A stretch of 64,000 nucleotides of DNA, taken from contig CP025734.1 in assembly GCA_004011035.1 (NCBI GenBank), positions 3,060,001 to 3,124,000 on the forward strand. The letters are read 5' to 3'. The notes under the pieces were generated by a model. The model worked only from the letters and a program-made list of their open reading frames with translations. It made no database searches and was not told where the DNA came from. The DNA is from Bdellovibrio sp. qaytius. Lineage in GTDB: Bacteria; Bdellovibrionota; Bdellovibrionia; Bdellovibrionales; Bdellovibrionaceae. A program made the translations under genes and the position numbers. Each line of letters opens with the position of its first letter. The first letter of the stretch is position 1. Below are positions 37,370 through 46,134 of this stretch, one piece after another.

Positions 37370-37864
37370 ATGATTAAAATTGTCAGCTTTGTTTTATTTA
37401 TTTCAGCTTTTATTTGGACTTGGTGTCTTTTTAACTCACCGTCGCAAATGGGTACAGACGTTCATGCTGGCATTCAAAGCAAATTAACGATTCTTATTGA
37501 AGACACTGTTAAGGCGAAACGCCCGTCTATGACGAATTTTCGCTTAAACAAAATGTACACAGAAAAAATTGAAGACAGCAAAGTTAAAGCTCATTTTTCT
37601 TACCAATTTGATGAAGAGCAAGCGACACAAACTGTTTCTGGCGAAGCTATTTTAACAAAAGCCTTATCTGAAGATCCAAATGTTCAAAAATGGGTTTTAC
37701 AATCTGTAAAAACTGGCGGCGACGTTGTTGAATTCAAAGAGGGTGTAACAATCACTTCTGATGGCAAAACTGAAACTCCAGCTGCAGAAACATCGACTGA
37801 AACAACTCCTGCAGCTTCTGCTGCTTCCGAGTCTTCACAAACTGCTCCCGGCATAGGACACTAA
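37370..37864 (+). CDS. Membrane-anchored protein with Ala/Thr/Glu-rich tail
   Basis: 164 aa from the ATG at 37370, preceded at 8 bases by AGGAA; a frame extension to 37352 exists. One N-terminal helix (IVSFVLFISAFIWTWCLF) is followed by a ~100-residue domain (FRLNKMYTEKIEDSKVKAHFSYQF) and a disordered end rich in Thr, Glu, Ala and Ser. Family unknown. It lies 9 bp before the methyltransferase gene and may be co-transcribed with it. Confidence 0.65.
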   Translation: MIKIVSFVLFISAFIWTWCLFNSPSQMGTDVHAGIQSKLTILIEDTVKAKRPSMTNFRLNKMYTEKIEDSKVKAHFSYQFDEEQATQTVSGEAILTKALSEDPNVQKWVLQSVKTGGDVVEFKEGVTITSDGKTETPAAETSTETTPAASAASESSQTAPGIGH

Positions 37865-37873
37865 TTTTTTATA

Positions 37874-38905
37874 ATGAATTACCTGACGATCGACGAACGC
37901 GGCGACCTTTATCTAGATAAAAGTGAAACCGCAGTTCCCTACGGAGAGATCGCTCAAGAATTATTACGAAATGTTCGTTTAACGAATAATTTCAACTTAG
38001 AAACTTCATTCGAAAAAACAAAATATTTAATCGAAGCTTTTGATCATCCACTTTTTGCTTTCAGAGTTTTTGCTGAAAACAAAAAGATTTTTATTGAAGC
38101 TCAACAAGATTTAATTTTCGAAGCTGATCTGAAAAAATTCAGCTTAGATCCATTTGACCGCATCTGCGGCTTAACCACTTCTGGCGCCCCTTTTAGATTA
38201 ACCGAAAAAACACAATCTAATCTATTTGATGAGTGTGATGAATTCGACGATGACAGTTTCACGTTAGCTGGAATCAAAATCGACACTCCTGAATATTATT
38301 TTGAAAATCCAAATTTATCTGACTCTGAATTTTGGACAGATATTTACAATGAAGGTAATCCCGGTTGGGATTTAGGCGAACCAGCCGTTGCATTCAAAGA
38401 CATGATCCAAAGAATTAAACTTCCTAAATCTCGAATTTTGGTTTTAGGTTGTGGCGCGGGTCATGATGCTGCCCTTTTCGCAGAAGCTGGACATGTTGTT
38501 ACTGCGGTGGATTTTTCTGAAGGCGCGATTAAAAAAGCGAAATCACTTTATAGCCATTTAGAAAATTTGACGTTCGTACAACAAGATATTTTCGCGCTTC
38601 CGCATGATTGGAATGAAACTTTTGATGTGATTGTTGAACATACTTGTTTTTGCGCAATTGATCCCGATCGTCGCAAAGAAATGGTCAAACTATGGCGCAG
38701 ACTTTTACACGAAGAGGGGCAGATCATGGGCGTGTTTTTTGCGATGTTAAAACGTGCGGGTCCACCGTACGGTTCAAGCGAATGGGAAATCCGCGAACTT
38801 CTTAAAAACAGTTTTCACTTTTTATTCTGGGGCCGTTGGAGAGAATCAATCCCACGCCGTGAAGGCCGCGAACTTTTTGTCTTAGCTAAAAAACGCAAAG
38901 CTTAA
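37874..38905 (+). CDS. SAM-dependent methyltransferase, thiopurine-methyltransferase type
   Basis: 343 aa. The first ~140 residues are a separate N-terminal domain of unknown role (LTIDERGDLYLDKSET). The methyltransferase domain starts near 150: SEFWTDIYNEGNPGWDLGEP is the TPMT-family signature, then SRILVLGCGAGHDAALFAEAG (SAM site), DFSEGAIKKA, VQQDIFALP and VIVEHTCFCAIDPDRR. Such enzymes methylate thiols, halides or similar small acceptors. Substrate unknown; the N-terminal addition is not usual for the family. Confidence 0.85.
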   Translation: MNYLTIDERGDLYLDKSETAVPYGEIAQELLRNVRLTNNFNLETSFEKTKYLIEAFDHPLFAFRVFAENKKIFIEAQQDLIFEADLKKFSLDPFDRICGLTTSGAPFRLTEKTQSNLFDECDEFDDDSFTLAGIKIDTPEYYFENPNLSDSEFWTDIYNEGNPGWDLGEPAVAFKDMIQRIKLPKSRILVLGCGAGHDAALFAEAGHVVTAVDFSEGAIKKAKSLYSHLENLTFVQQDIFALPHDWNETFDVIVEHTCFCAIDPDRRKEMVKLWRRLLHEEGQIMGVFFAMLKRAGPPYGSSEWEIRELLKNSFHFLFWGRWRESIPRREGRELFVLAKKRKA

Positions 38906-38962
38906 CAATCTCTAGACCAAATCCTATTCAGTAAAAGCATCTAAAAACCGAAAATATATAAC

Positions 38963-40291
38963 ATGCGACAGCTGTTATTCAGTTTATTATTTTTAGTATC
39001 ACCTTTATTCGGATCTGCCGCCGAAGAATCTTGTTTTTCTCGTATTCAAAACAGTCTACGTTCTATCTCGGCCGTAAATGATAATTTATGCGAAGAAACC
39101 TTAAAATCACAACAGTGTCAGACACTTTTTTCTGATATGCGCGCCCGTGGTGAAAAAACTGAAGACAAAGCTCTGCAATGTAAAAAACAAAATGTAGTGT
39201 TCAAATCCATTGAAGAAAACTTTGATTTTCGCATAGGCTGCGCTCTTGGCGGCTGGAATTTTGTCCAGAATACATTCGTGGGTATTGGCACCCTACTGGG
39301 CGAAAGTGCAGCTCAATTTATGCTCGACCGAGAACAAACCGCAGCTGAAAATGCCGCTTGTGATGCTGATCCTCAATTAAAAAAATCGCTCTACAGCAAT
39401 TACAATAACGAAGTGCCCCAGCTTTTAAAAATAGCGGTTCCTTCTGATGAAACATTCGCCCGCATGAATTGTGCTACAGCGAAATCAAATTTAAAAGATC
39501 ATAGATACACGACATCTACTGAAGTTGGACAACGACTTTATGCAAAAGCACTTGCGAACGACGCCAGTCGCACAGAAGCAGAAAAAGAATATATCGAATG
39601 GGGTAAGAAAAAGAATTCACGTCAAAGTATTGATCTCATCGCATTAGCTAAAAATAAATTGCGCGAAATGGGCGTTCAACTTGAATGCTACAACACACGC
39701 GCCCGCGCCGCGATGATGTGCGAAGCGATTGCCGAAGTGGCTACTCTTGTCGGTGGACCTGCCGCCGCAGGCCTCAAGGCAGCTAAAGTAAAAAATATTT
39801 TCAAAATTGCAGGCCTTGCTCGCAAAGAAGTTAAAATTGGCAGTGAATTTAAAACGGGTTTGATTCCAAAAAGTGATCCACAAACTGCTAAACTCTTCAC
39901 TGAAAAATTCGGCAAAGACAGTGGCGTATTTTACCGCGGCATTCGGGTTCCCAAAGGTGGTCAGGTTGACGAGTATTATGTTCGACCCGATGGCTTGGGT
40001 TCAATGGTTTCAACCCGCGCCGATGATGCGTTTCACTATGGAAAATCGCCTGCAGGATTAAAAACAAGTAAACTTAATGCTGATGATGACATCGTCGTGA
40101 TGAGCTATGAATTAAAACCTTATCATATTCAGGAAGATCCTTACGGAACCCTTGAACATGTGTTTATTGATCCTAATGTTAATCTTAAAAGTACGGCTCT
40201 TAAATATAAAGAGATTCGTATTCCAGCAAAAGATTTCGACAACCCTGAGCTGATGAAAAAGTATATGCAGCAACTCAAGGGCGAAAAATAA
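38963..40291 (+). CDS. Exported protein with ADP-ribosyltransferase-like C-terminus
   Basis: 442 aa. Signal peptide (MRQLLFSLLFLVSPLFGSAA), then a ~270-residue Cys-containing helical region of unknown type. The last ~120 residues have the order seen in R-S-E class ADP-ribosyltransferase toxins: GVFYRGIRVPKGG with Arg325, SMVSTRADDAFHYGK with Ser350-Thr351, and KYKEIRIPAKDF with Glu417 on the expected late strand. NAD-dependent transfer to a target protein is inferred, not shown; RES- or other ART-fold proteins are alternatives. A secreted effector would suit a predator. It ends about 4 bp from the convergent rnpB 3' end. Confidence 0.6.
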   Translation: MRQLLFSLLFLVSPLFGSAAEESCFSRIQNSLRSISAVNDNLCEETLKSQQCQTLFSDMRARGEKTEDKALQCKKQNVVFKSIEENFDFRIGCALGGWNFVQNTFVGIGTLLGESAAQFMLDREQTAAENAACDADPQLKKSLYSNYNNEVPQLLKIAVPSDETFARMNCATAKSNLKDHRYTTSTEVGQRLYAKALANDASRTEAEKEYIEWGKKKNSRQSIDLIALAKNKLREMGVQLECYNTRARAAMMCEAIAEVATLVGGPAAAGLKAAKVKNIFKIAGLARKEVKIGSEFKTGLIPKSDPQTAKLFTEKFGKDSGVFYRGIRVPKGGQVDEYYVRPDGLGSMVSTRADDAFHYGKSPAGLKTSKLNADDDIVVMSYELKPYHIQEDPYGTLEHVFIDPNVNLKSTALKYKEIRIPAKDFDNPELMKKYMQQLKGEK

Positions 40292-40294
40292 AAA

Positions 40295-40740
40295 GATGGG
40301 TCGGTTCCGCGATAAGCCGGGTTCTGTTCCCTGTGTTGACTCCCACATTGTCTTCACAGTTCGATAATCATTCCTCTAGGCCCAACATTACTGAGGGGCT
40401 CGAGCGATCGTACCCGGAATCTTCAGGCGAGCAGCCCTTATTCTCTGTTTAGAACCTTGCGGCTCTACCAAGAACCCCCTATTGCTAGGAGGGATTCCCT
40501 ATTTGATCTTGCTTCGCGCACGAGTTTAGCTGTTTTCACTCCAGCGGCTCCCCTTAGTTCTCCCGTTCCCGAAAAAAGGATCAATGCCCTGGACATTCTC
40601 TCTGTTCCACTGTTCCTCACCTTGCGATGGAGGGGCGTTACCCCAGGCGCTGCTCTGCGAAGCCCGGACTTTCCTCGTGGTTGCCCACGCGATTATCTAC
40701 GAAACCTTGCCGAGATTATTAGCACCGGGCACCGCCGTAA
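40295..40740 (-). ncRNA. rnpB: RNase P RNA (catalytic subunit)
   Basis: Read on the minus strand, the universal conserved core GAGGAAAGUCCGGGCU starts at 40676, followed by GCAGAGCAGCGCCUGGGGUAACGCC (read in two parts) and near the 3' end ACAGAACCCGGCUUAUCG, complementary to the first core segment as in all bacterial type A RNase P RNAs. It processes the 5' ends of tRNAs. The 3' end is set by the T-rich run after 40295; the 5' end is approximate (about 60 nt before the core). It fills the apparent gap between the exported ART-like gene and the next CDS. Confidence 0.95.
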
Positions 40741-40835
40741 TACAAGAAGTATTGTCGAAATTCTTGCCCAGAACACCAGATAGCATTAGATTAAATCATT
40801 CGAGTTTGTTTACAGTTACTTTAGAGGAGAATTTC

Positions 40836-41447
40836 ATGAAAATTTTAGTAGCCTTAGCGGCCATTTTATTAGTTTTAGGTTTTAACTTAAAATCATTAGC
40901 TGAAGACCACGGTACGTCTCACGAATCAGCACCAGCTGATGCAGCTTCATGTTCAAAAGACGAAGGCAAAGAATGTGCTGAAGGCGAACACGCAACTGCA
41001 GCTCACGATGCTCATGGTACTGCTGAAACTCACGAAGGTAGAAAACCTGGATACGGTGCAAACTATGACTGGAGCGAAAAACGCGAAGAACAAGTTGCAG
41101 CCATTTTTCCTACGAAACAAAAAAAAGCTGGCTCTAACGCTGTTCCTGCAAAAGTAAAATTAGAATCTCCGAAATTTTTAGCTAAAGTTTCTGGTGATGC
41201 AGTGACTTTACAATGGGCCGCTTCTGAAGGCGCAACAACTTACCACATTCAAGTTTCTAAAGATGCTGGTTTTAACAATCGCTCTATGTACGTTGTTGAA
41301 GATAAAAAATTAGCTGCAACTACTTTAGAAGTTAAAGGTCTTGAATCAGGCGTGAAATACTTCTGGCGCGTAGCTGCTGTTAACAGCGACCAAGAATCAA
41401 TGTACATCAAATCTCCATTCGCATTTTCTGAATTCGAAGTGAAGTAA
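40836..41447 (+). CDS. Exported protein with a fibronectin type III-like domain
   Basis: 204 aa from the ATG at 40836, which follows a perfect-distance GAGGAGA; the frame runs back into rnpB but that part is not coding. Signal peptide (ILVALAAILLVLGFNLKSLA). Then a His/Glu/Ala-rich stretch (EDHGTSHESAPADAASCSKDE...HDAHGTAETHEG) that could bind metal, and from ~residue 105 an FN3-like domain (VTLQWAASEGATTYHIQVS and YFWRVAAVNS). Possibly a surface or periplasmic binding protein. Two bases before the nitroreductase gene. Confidence 0.75.
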   Translation: MKILVALAAILLVLGFNLKSLAEDHGTSHESAPADAASCSKDEGKECAEGEHATAAHDAHGTAETHEGRKPGYGANYDWSEKREEQVAAIFPTKQKKAGSNAVPAKVKLESPKFLAKVSGDAVTLQWAASEGATTYHIQVSKDAGFNNRSMYVVEDKKLAATTLEVKGLESGVKYFWRVAAVNSDQESMYIKSPFAFSEFEVK

Positions 41448-41449
41448 TC

Positions 41450-42100
41450 ATGTCAGCAGTTGATAACGAAATTATTCATAAACAACTTAACTGGCGTTAC
41501 GCTTGTAAAAAGTTTGATCCGACGAAGTTAATTCGCGAACAGGATTGGAATATCCTAACTGAATCATTACGTTTATCAGCTTCGTCTTACGGCTTACAAC
41601 CTTGGAAGTTTATCGTAGTTCAAAATCCAGAAATTCGTAAACAGTTACAGGATCAGTCTTACGGCCAAACTCCTGTCACTGAAGCTTCTCACTTTGTAGT
41701 TTTAACTTACAAAGAAACACTTGATGAAGCTCACATCGATCGTCATGTTGCAGAGGCCGCAAAATCTCGCGGCGTCGAAGCTGCTACATTAGCAGGTTAT
41801 AGAAACTTGATGGTTGGCGATTTAATCAAAGGCCCTCGTTTCGAAACAATTAAATGGTGGGCCCAACGTCAAGTTTACATCGCGATGGGTTCTATTCTTA
41901 CAACAGCTGCTATGATGGAAATCGATACTCTTCCTATGGAAGGTTTAAATGCGGCTGGTTACGATAAAATTTTAGGCCTTGAAGGTTCTGGCTGGAAAAC
42001 TCTTGCAGCTGTGGCCTGTGGTTACAGAGCGGTTGATGACAAATATCAACACGCAAAAAAAGTACGCTTTTCAGCGGCAGATGTTATTGAATATAAATAA
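41450..42100 (+). CDS. NAD(P)H-dependent nitroreductase-family oxidoreductase
   Basis: 216 aa. FMN-dependent NfsB-like protein: NWRYACKKFDPTKLI (phosphate-binding R-Y-x-K), LRLSASSYGLQPWKFIVV, AMGSILTTAAMMEIDTLPMEG and ILGLEGSGWKTLAAVACGYR. These enzymes reduce quinones or nitro compounds, and some bind dihydropteridine. Physiological substrate unknown. Adjacent to the FN3 gene with 2 bp spacing, so probably co-expressed. Confidence 0.88.
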   Translation: MSAVDNEIIHKQLNWRYACKKFDPTKLIREQDWNILTESLRLSASSYGLQPWKFIVVQNPEIRKQLQDQSYGQTPVTEASHFVVLTYKETLDEAHIDRHVAEAAKSRGVEAATLAGYRNLMVGDLIKGPRFETIKWWAQRQVYIAMGSILTTAAMMEIDTLPMEGLNAAGYDKILGLEGSGWKTLAAVACGYRAVDDKYQHAKKVRFSAADVIEYK

Positions 42101-42120
42101 AAATTACCTAGAATAAGGCT

Positions 42121-44250
42121 ATGAAAAACATCATAGCTTTATTTTTTTGTGCTCTTGTCTTTAATTCTTGTTCATTAAAATCAAATTCTCCAAATGATCC
42201 CCTCTCAAAAAACCTAGATTACCTCGAAGAAATTGAATCTCCGCAGGTTAAGCGTTTTGCTGAAGTCGAAAATGTTTTATCTATCGCTCGTTTAAAAACT
42301 GATCCCTTATTTTCGGTGATCGAAAAAGAAATCACTGACGTCGTCACGGCCAAAGATAAATTACCAATGATTATGTTTCTTAAACATAATTTATACCAAT
42401 TCTGGCAAGATCAAGATCATGTGCGTGGTCAATTTAAAACAATCTCACTGGCCGACTACAACGCGCAAAAAAATAATTGGCAAGTGGCGTTTGATTTAGA
42501 TGTGATTGCTAAAGCCGAAAATAAAAACTGGGTTTGGAAAGGCATGAACTGCTTCAAGAAAAACGAAACCATGTGTTTAGTGTTTTTATCTAACGGCGGA
42601 AAAGACGCTGTCGTTGCTCGTGAATACGATTTAGAAAAAAGAGAATTTGTTAAAGACGGTTTTTCGTTTCCCGAATCAAAAAGCCAATTCGAATGGTATG
42701 ACGAAAATACTTTGTTGTGGGCAGACGCTACAAATCCAGACAAGCTAACAACTTCTGGTTACCCTCAAACTTTAAAATTTATTAAACGTGGCCAAAAATT
42801 AGATGATGCCACATTTATTACTGACGCCCCTAAAGATTATGTCAGTATTGATAGTTGGGTTGTGGCCGATCAAGACAAACTTCATTTCTTGGTTTCTAAA
42901 TCAATTTCTTTTTATGAAAATGAATTATTTTACTTAGCTGATTTAAATTCACAAAAATTAGTTAAAATTCCGATTCCTATTGATGCTGAAGTTCGCTCGA
43001 TTTACAAAGACCACCTTTTATATTCAATCAAATCAGATTATGCAATCAACGGTAAAACTTATCCTCCAGGTACACTGCTGTCTTTTCCGCTGTTCGCTTT
43101 ACAAAATATGCAAACACCTGAAGTGGTGTTCGTTCCTAGTGCGACAGAGTTTTTACAATCTACAACTAAAAGTAAAGATCAACTTTGGTTATCAACACTT
43201 AATGATGTGAAGAGATCACTTATCCCTTTAGACAGAGTTGATAATCATTGGGTTCTTGGAAAATTTAAACACGGTTTAAAAAATCATAACAACGGCAACT
43301 GGTCGATCACTGCTATTGATTCTGATTCAAACCAAACTTTTTTTAATTACACAGATTTTTTAACACCCGTTCAAGTTTACTATTCAAATGACGGCGAAAA
43401 ATCAGCTTTAAATTTAAAAGCCATTCAAACTGCACCTGAACGCTTCAATGCGAAAAATTTAACGATTGAGCAATTTAAAGCCAAAAGTAAAGATGGCACA
43501 TTAGTGCCTTACTTTGTTGTTCATGCAAAAAATATTAAATTGAATGGCAAAAACCCAACTCTACAATATGGCTACGGTGGCTTTGAAGCTTCGATGACAC
43601 CTTACTATTTAGGTGTGCCAGGTAAAGTTTGGTTATCACGTGGCAATGTTTACGTTTTAGCAAATATTCGTGGTGGCGGTGAATACGGCCCTAACTGGCA
43701 TAAATCGGCACAAGGTGTGCTTCGCCAAAAATCATTCGATGATTTTATTGCTGTCAGCGAAGATTTAATTAAACGCAAAATCACTTCACCAGAACACCTT
43801 GGTATTATGGGTGGCTCAAATGGTGGTTTACTTACAAGTGTGATGTTAACTCAACGTCCAGATTTATTTGGTGCTGTTGTCAGCGAAGTACCTTTAACAA
43901 ATATGATTCGTTTTAATAAATTACTAGCCGGTGCAAGCTGGCAGGGTGAATATGGTAACCCTGATATTCCGGCAGAGCGTGAAGTGTTAATGAAATATTC
44001 TCCACTTCATAATATTAAACCAAATGTGAAATACCCTGAAGCATTTTACATCACCAGCACTAAAGATGACCGTGTACATCCAGCACATGCTCGTCAAATG
44101 GTGACGCGTTTAAAACAAATGGGCCATTCAGTATTGTATTTTGAAAATATCGATGGTGGTCATGGCAGAGCCGCAAACTTAAAAGAGTATGCGACTATGT
44201 TAGGAATGGAATACACGTACTTATTTCAAAAACTATCACCTAAAAAATAA
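42121..44250 (+). CDS. Lipoprotein prolyl oligopeptidase-family peptidase (S9A)
   Basis: 709 aa. Lipobox LVFNSC: lipid-anchored periplasmic. An N-terminal beta-propeller region (~50-430) narrows substrate access to short peptides. The catalytic alpha/beta-hydrolase domain has LQYGYGGFEASMTPYY, ANIRGGGEYGPNWH, GIMGGSNGGLLTS with nucleophile Ser, STKDDRVHPAHARQM with Asp and NIDGGHGRAA with His. It cleaves after proline or related residues in small peptides. 20 bp after the nitroreductase. Confidence 0.93.
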   Translation: MKNIIALFFCALVFNSCSLKSNSPNDPLSKNLDYLEEIESPQVKRFAEVENVLSIARLKTDPLFSVIEKEITDVVTAKDKLPMIMFLKHNLYQFWQDQDHVRGQFKTISLADYNAQKNNWQVAFDLDVIAKAENKNWVWKGMNCFKKNETMCLVFLSNGGKDAVVAREYDLEKREFVKDGFSFPESKSQFEWYDENTLLWADATNPDKLTTSGYPQTLKFIKRGQKLDDATFITDAPKDYVSIDSWVVADQDKLHFLVSKSISFYENELFYLADLNSQKLVKIPIPIDAEVRSIYKDHLLYSIKSDYAINGKTYPPGTLLSFPLFALQNMQTPEVVFVPSATEFLQSTTKSKDQLWLSTLNDVKRSLIPLDRVDNHWVLGKFKHGLKNHNNGNWSITAIDSDSNQTFFNYTDFLTPVQVYYSNDGEKSALNLKAIQTAPERFNAKNLTIEQFKAKSKDGTLVPYFVVHAKNIKLNGKNPTLQYGYGGFEASMTPYYLGVPGKVWLSRGNVYVLANIRGGGEYGPNWHKSAQGVLRQKSFDDFIAVSEDLIKRKITSPEHLGIMGGSNGGLLTSVMLTQRPDLFGAVVSEVPLTNMIRFNKLLAGASWQGEYGNPDIPAEREVLMKYSPLHNIKPNVKYPEAFYITSTKDDRVHPAHARQMVTRLKQMGHSVLYFENIDGGHGRAANLKEYATMLGMEYTYLFQKLSPKK

Positions 44251-45420
44251 TTACTTCGACAACCAGTCGATAATCTTTTTTGTTTTAACTTCGGTCTGAT
44301 CTAAAATGGTTTTACGCCATTCGCGGTCAGACGGGTTAAACATTTCAACAAAATCATTTTTAATTTTTTCGGCATCTTTTGGATTTTGAGCCGGATGCCA
44401 AAAGTTTTGATTTTCATAAACCATACGACGAAGCGATTCGATAGAGCCTGTCGTCTTTTGACTATCTAATGTGCCGTATTCAAAAGTAATTCCGACCGAC
44501 TGTGGAGCTTTATTTTTAAGTTTATAATTAATTTCGTGAATAAAAAAAGTTAAAAGTTCGCCCTGAACGGTATAAAACTTTTTATCTGCACCGAAATCAA
44601 TTTCATTTTTTTCTGCGAAGACCTGATAAAGTGGATTACCCTCTTTATCGCCATTAGCTAAAAGATGTAATTTACCACGGGTTCCGTAACCCGTATGTAA
44701 ATCAACTACAAAAAGTTTTGTCTGACCGGATACATATTTATCAATCAGTTGATTTAATAGATCCCATTGTTTCACAGTCGTATTACCGCCGTAATATAAA
44801 CCTTCGGGATATGAATATTGCCCACGTAAAACTGATTTTCTTAGGTTTTCTAAACCGTATTTGGCCATTTTAACAATAGCCGTCCACATAAACTTAGCAT
44901 CACTTAGAAAACCGTAAGTCGCATCGTCTGTAGGGTTTAAATAATCATTTAATTTTTCATAACCACTATCATCACTGGCAAAAGCTGATCGATCTGAAAT
45001 AAAATTTCTATTTAAATCGATGTTTTGTTCATTCACGCGACGTTTATTTTTAAAGCCATAAACATTTAAACCATGAACTAAAAGTATATTTACATCTTTG
45101 CGGTCTTGCATGTAAGGCTGATCAATAAGCCAGCGCTGAACGGCAGAGCCCACAAAGGCTTCAATACCGTGGGTTCCTGAAAATAAAACTAATAACTTGT
45201 CTGATTTTATCTGAGCGGGCCAATAAATTGATTTAATAGTGCCTTGCTCAAAAGTAAATTCATGCATTTCTGCTTTGGGCTGAATTTTTTTAACGGTCTG
45301 AAAAGCCTGATCAAAGGCTTTATCAGATTGTTCGAACGAATTTTTAAAGTAATCATTAAAGTCAGCTGCTAATAGGCGCACTCCAAAAAATAGCGGGAGT
45401 ATTAGAATAATTTTTCTCAT
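44251..45420 (-). CDS. Exported M14-like (DUF2817) metallopeptidase
   Basis: 389 aa with signal peptide (IILILPLFFGVRLLAAD). M14-like zinc site: LLVLFSGTHGIEAFVGSA (His-x-x-Glu), VNEQNIDLNRNF (Arg of the substrate pocket), FVVDLHTGYGTRG (third His), and VGITFEYGTLDSQ with the general-base Glu. DUF2817 belongs to the carboxypeptidase A clan. Probably degrades peptides in the periplasm; its convergent neighbour is the S9 peptidase, one base away, giving two peptide-degrading enzymes side by side. Confidence 0.85.
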   Translation of the reverse strand: MRKIILILPLFFGVRLLAADFNDYFKNSFEQSDKAFDQAFQTVKKIQPKAEMHEFTFEQGTIKSIYWPAQIKSDKLLVLFSGTHGIEAFVGSAVQRWLIDQPYMQDRKDVNILLVHGLNVYGFKNKRRVNEQNIDLNRNFISDRSAFASDDSGYEKLNDYLNPTDDATYGFLSDAKFMWTAIVKMAKYGLENLRKSVLRGQYSYPEGLYYGGNTTVKQWDLLNQLIDKYVSGQTKLFVVDLHTGYGTRGKLHLLANGDKEGNPLYQVFAEKNEIDFGADKKFYTVQGELLTFFIHEINYKLKNKAPQSVGITFEYGTLDSQKTTGSIESLRRMVYENQNFWHPAQNPKDAEKIKNDFVEMFNPSDREWRKTILDQTEVKTKKIIDWLSK

Positions 45421-45453
45421 ATGCCTATTAAAGCAAGACTGGCTTAGCTTTGT

Positions 45454-46002
45454 CTACTGTTTGACCGGGGCAGTTATTGTACAGTTTGAACTTTTAATCG
45501 CTAGTTCGATTTCTTTTACTAAATGAGACACATACTTTTCGTAATAGTGACTAGCTTTAAATTTATTAACTGCGATAACTTTTTTATTATCGACCCATGT
45601 TTTACTTAATTCGATATTGATATAAAAAGTGTTCGAATCATTCGCCCCAAAAGTGCTTTCAACACCACTAAATTGGTAAGTATCTATGCCAAATTTTAAA
45701 ACGGCATTGTTAAGATTCATCCCTTTGTCTTGAAATGATCCTTTCATTTCTTCAACTGCATTTTGCGTTAATGAATAAACTATCTTTTCTTGCCACTCAG
45801 GTGTTTGCGAAAATTTTGAAGCTTCAGAATTCCACTCTAGATCTAGTGTATAAGTTTTTTCATCTGTCGTAGTGATTTCGCAAAGATATTTTTCCCCGTA
45901 TTTCACAGAGTTATCCACAAGCGTGTCATCCGCTACTGCATGGGCTGCGAAGCCAGTTGTTACTAAAGAAAAAATTAACAACATATAAAATTTATTTTTC
46001 AT
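45454..46002 (-). CDS. Small exported protein of unknown function
   Basis: 182 aa from the ATG at 46002, preceded at 8 bases by GGAG; longer in-frame starts lack a site. Signal peptide (FYMLLIFSLVTTGFAAHAVA). Mature part: beta-rich, with one possible disulphide (CEITTTD...SNCTI). No family known. It is the first gene on the minus strand after the LysR regulator's divergent start, 34 bp before the M14 gene, likely one transcript. Confidence 0.65.
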   Translation of the reverse strand: MKNKFYMLLIFSLVTTGFAAHAVADDTLVDNSVKYGEKYLCEITTTDEKTYTLDLEWNSEASKFSQTPEWQEKIVYSLTQNAVEEMKGSFQDKGMNLNNAVLKFGIDTYQFSGVESTFGANDSNTFYINIELSKTWVDNKKVIAVNKFKASHYYEKYVSHLVKEIELAIKSSNCTITAPVKQ

Positions 46003-46134
46003 TTCAAATCTCCAATTTATTTTGAGTTTACAAAAGTTTTCCACACGTTGAGTGTTGATAACTCTTGCGCTGTGAATCTAGAAGAAAACAAAGTGTTTGT
46101 ATAATTCATAATTTTGAGTTTATTATGACTTTAA

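Noticed and set aside
40584-40835. Upstream extension of the FN3-like gene, and another open frame at 40457-40783
   Set aside because: Both run through the RNase P RNA in the antisense direction; the true start has a GAGGAGA site and signal peptide at 40836.
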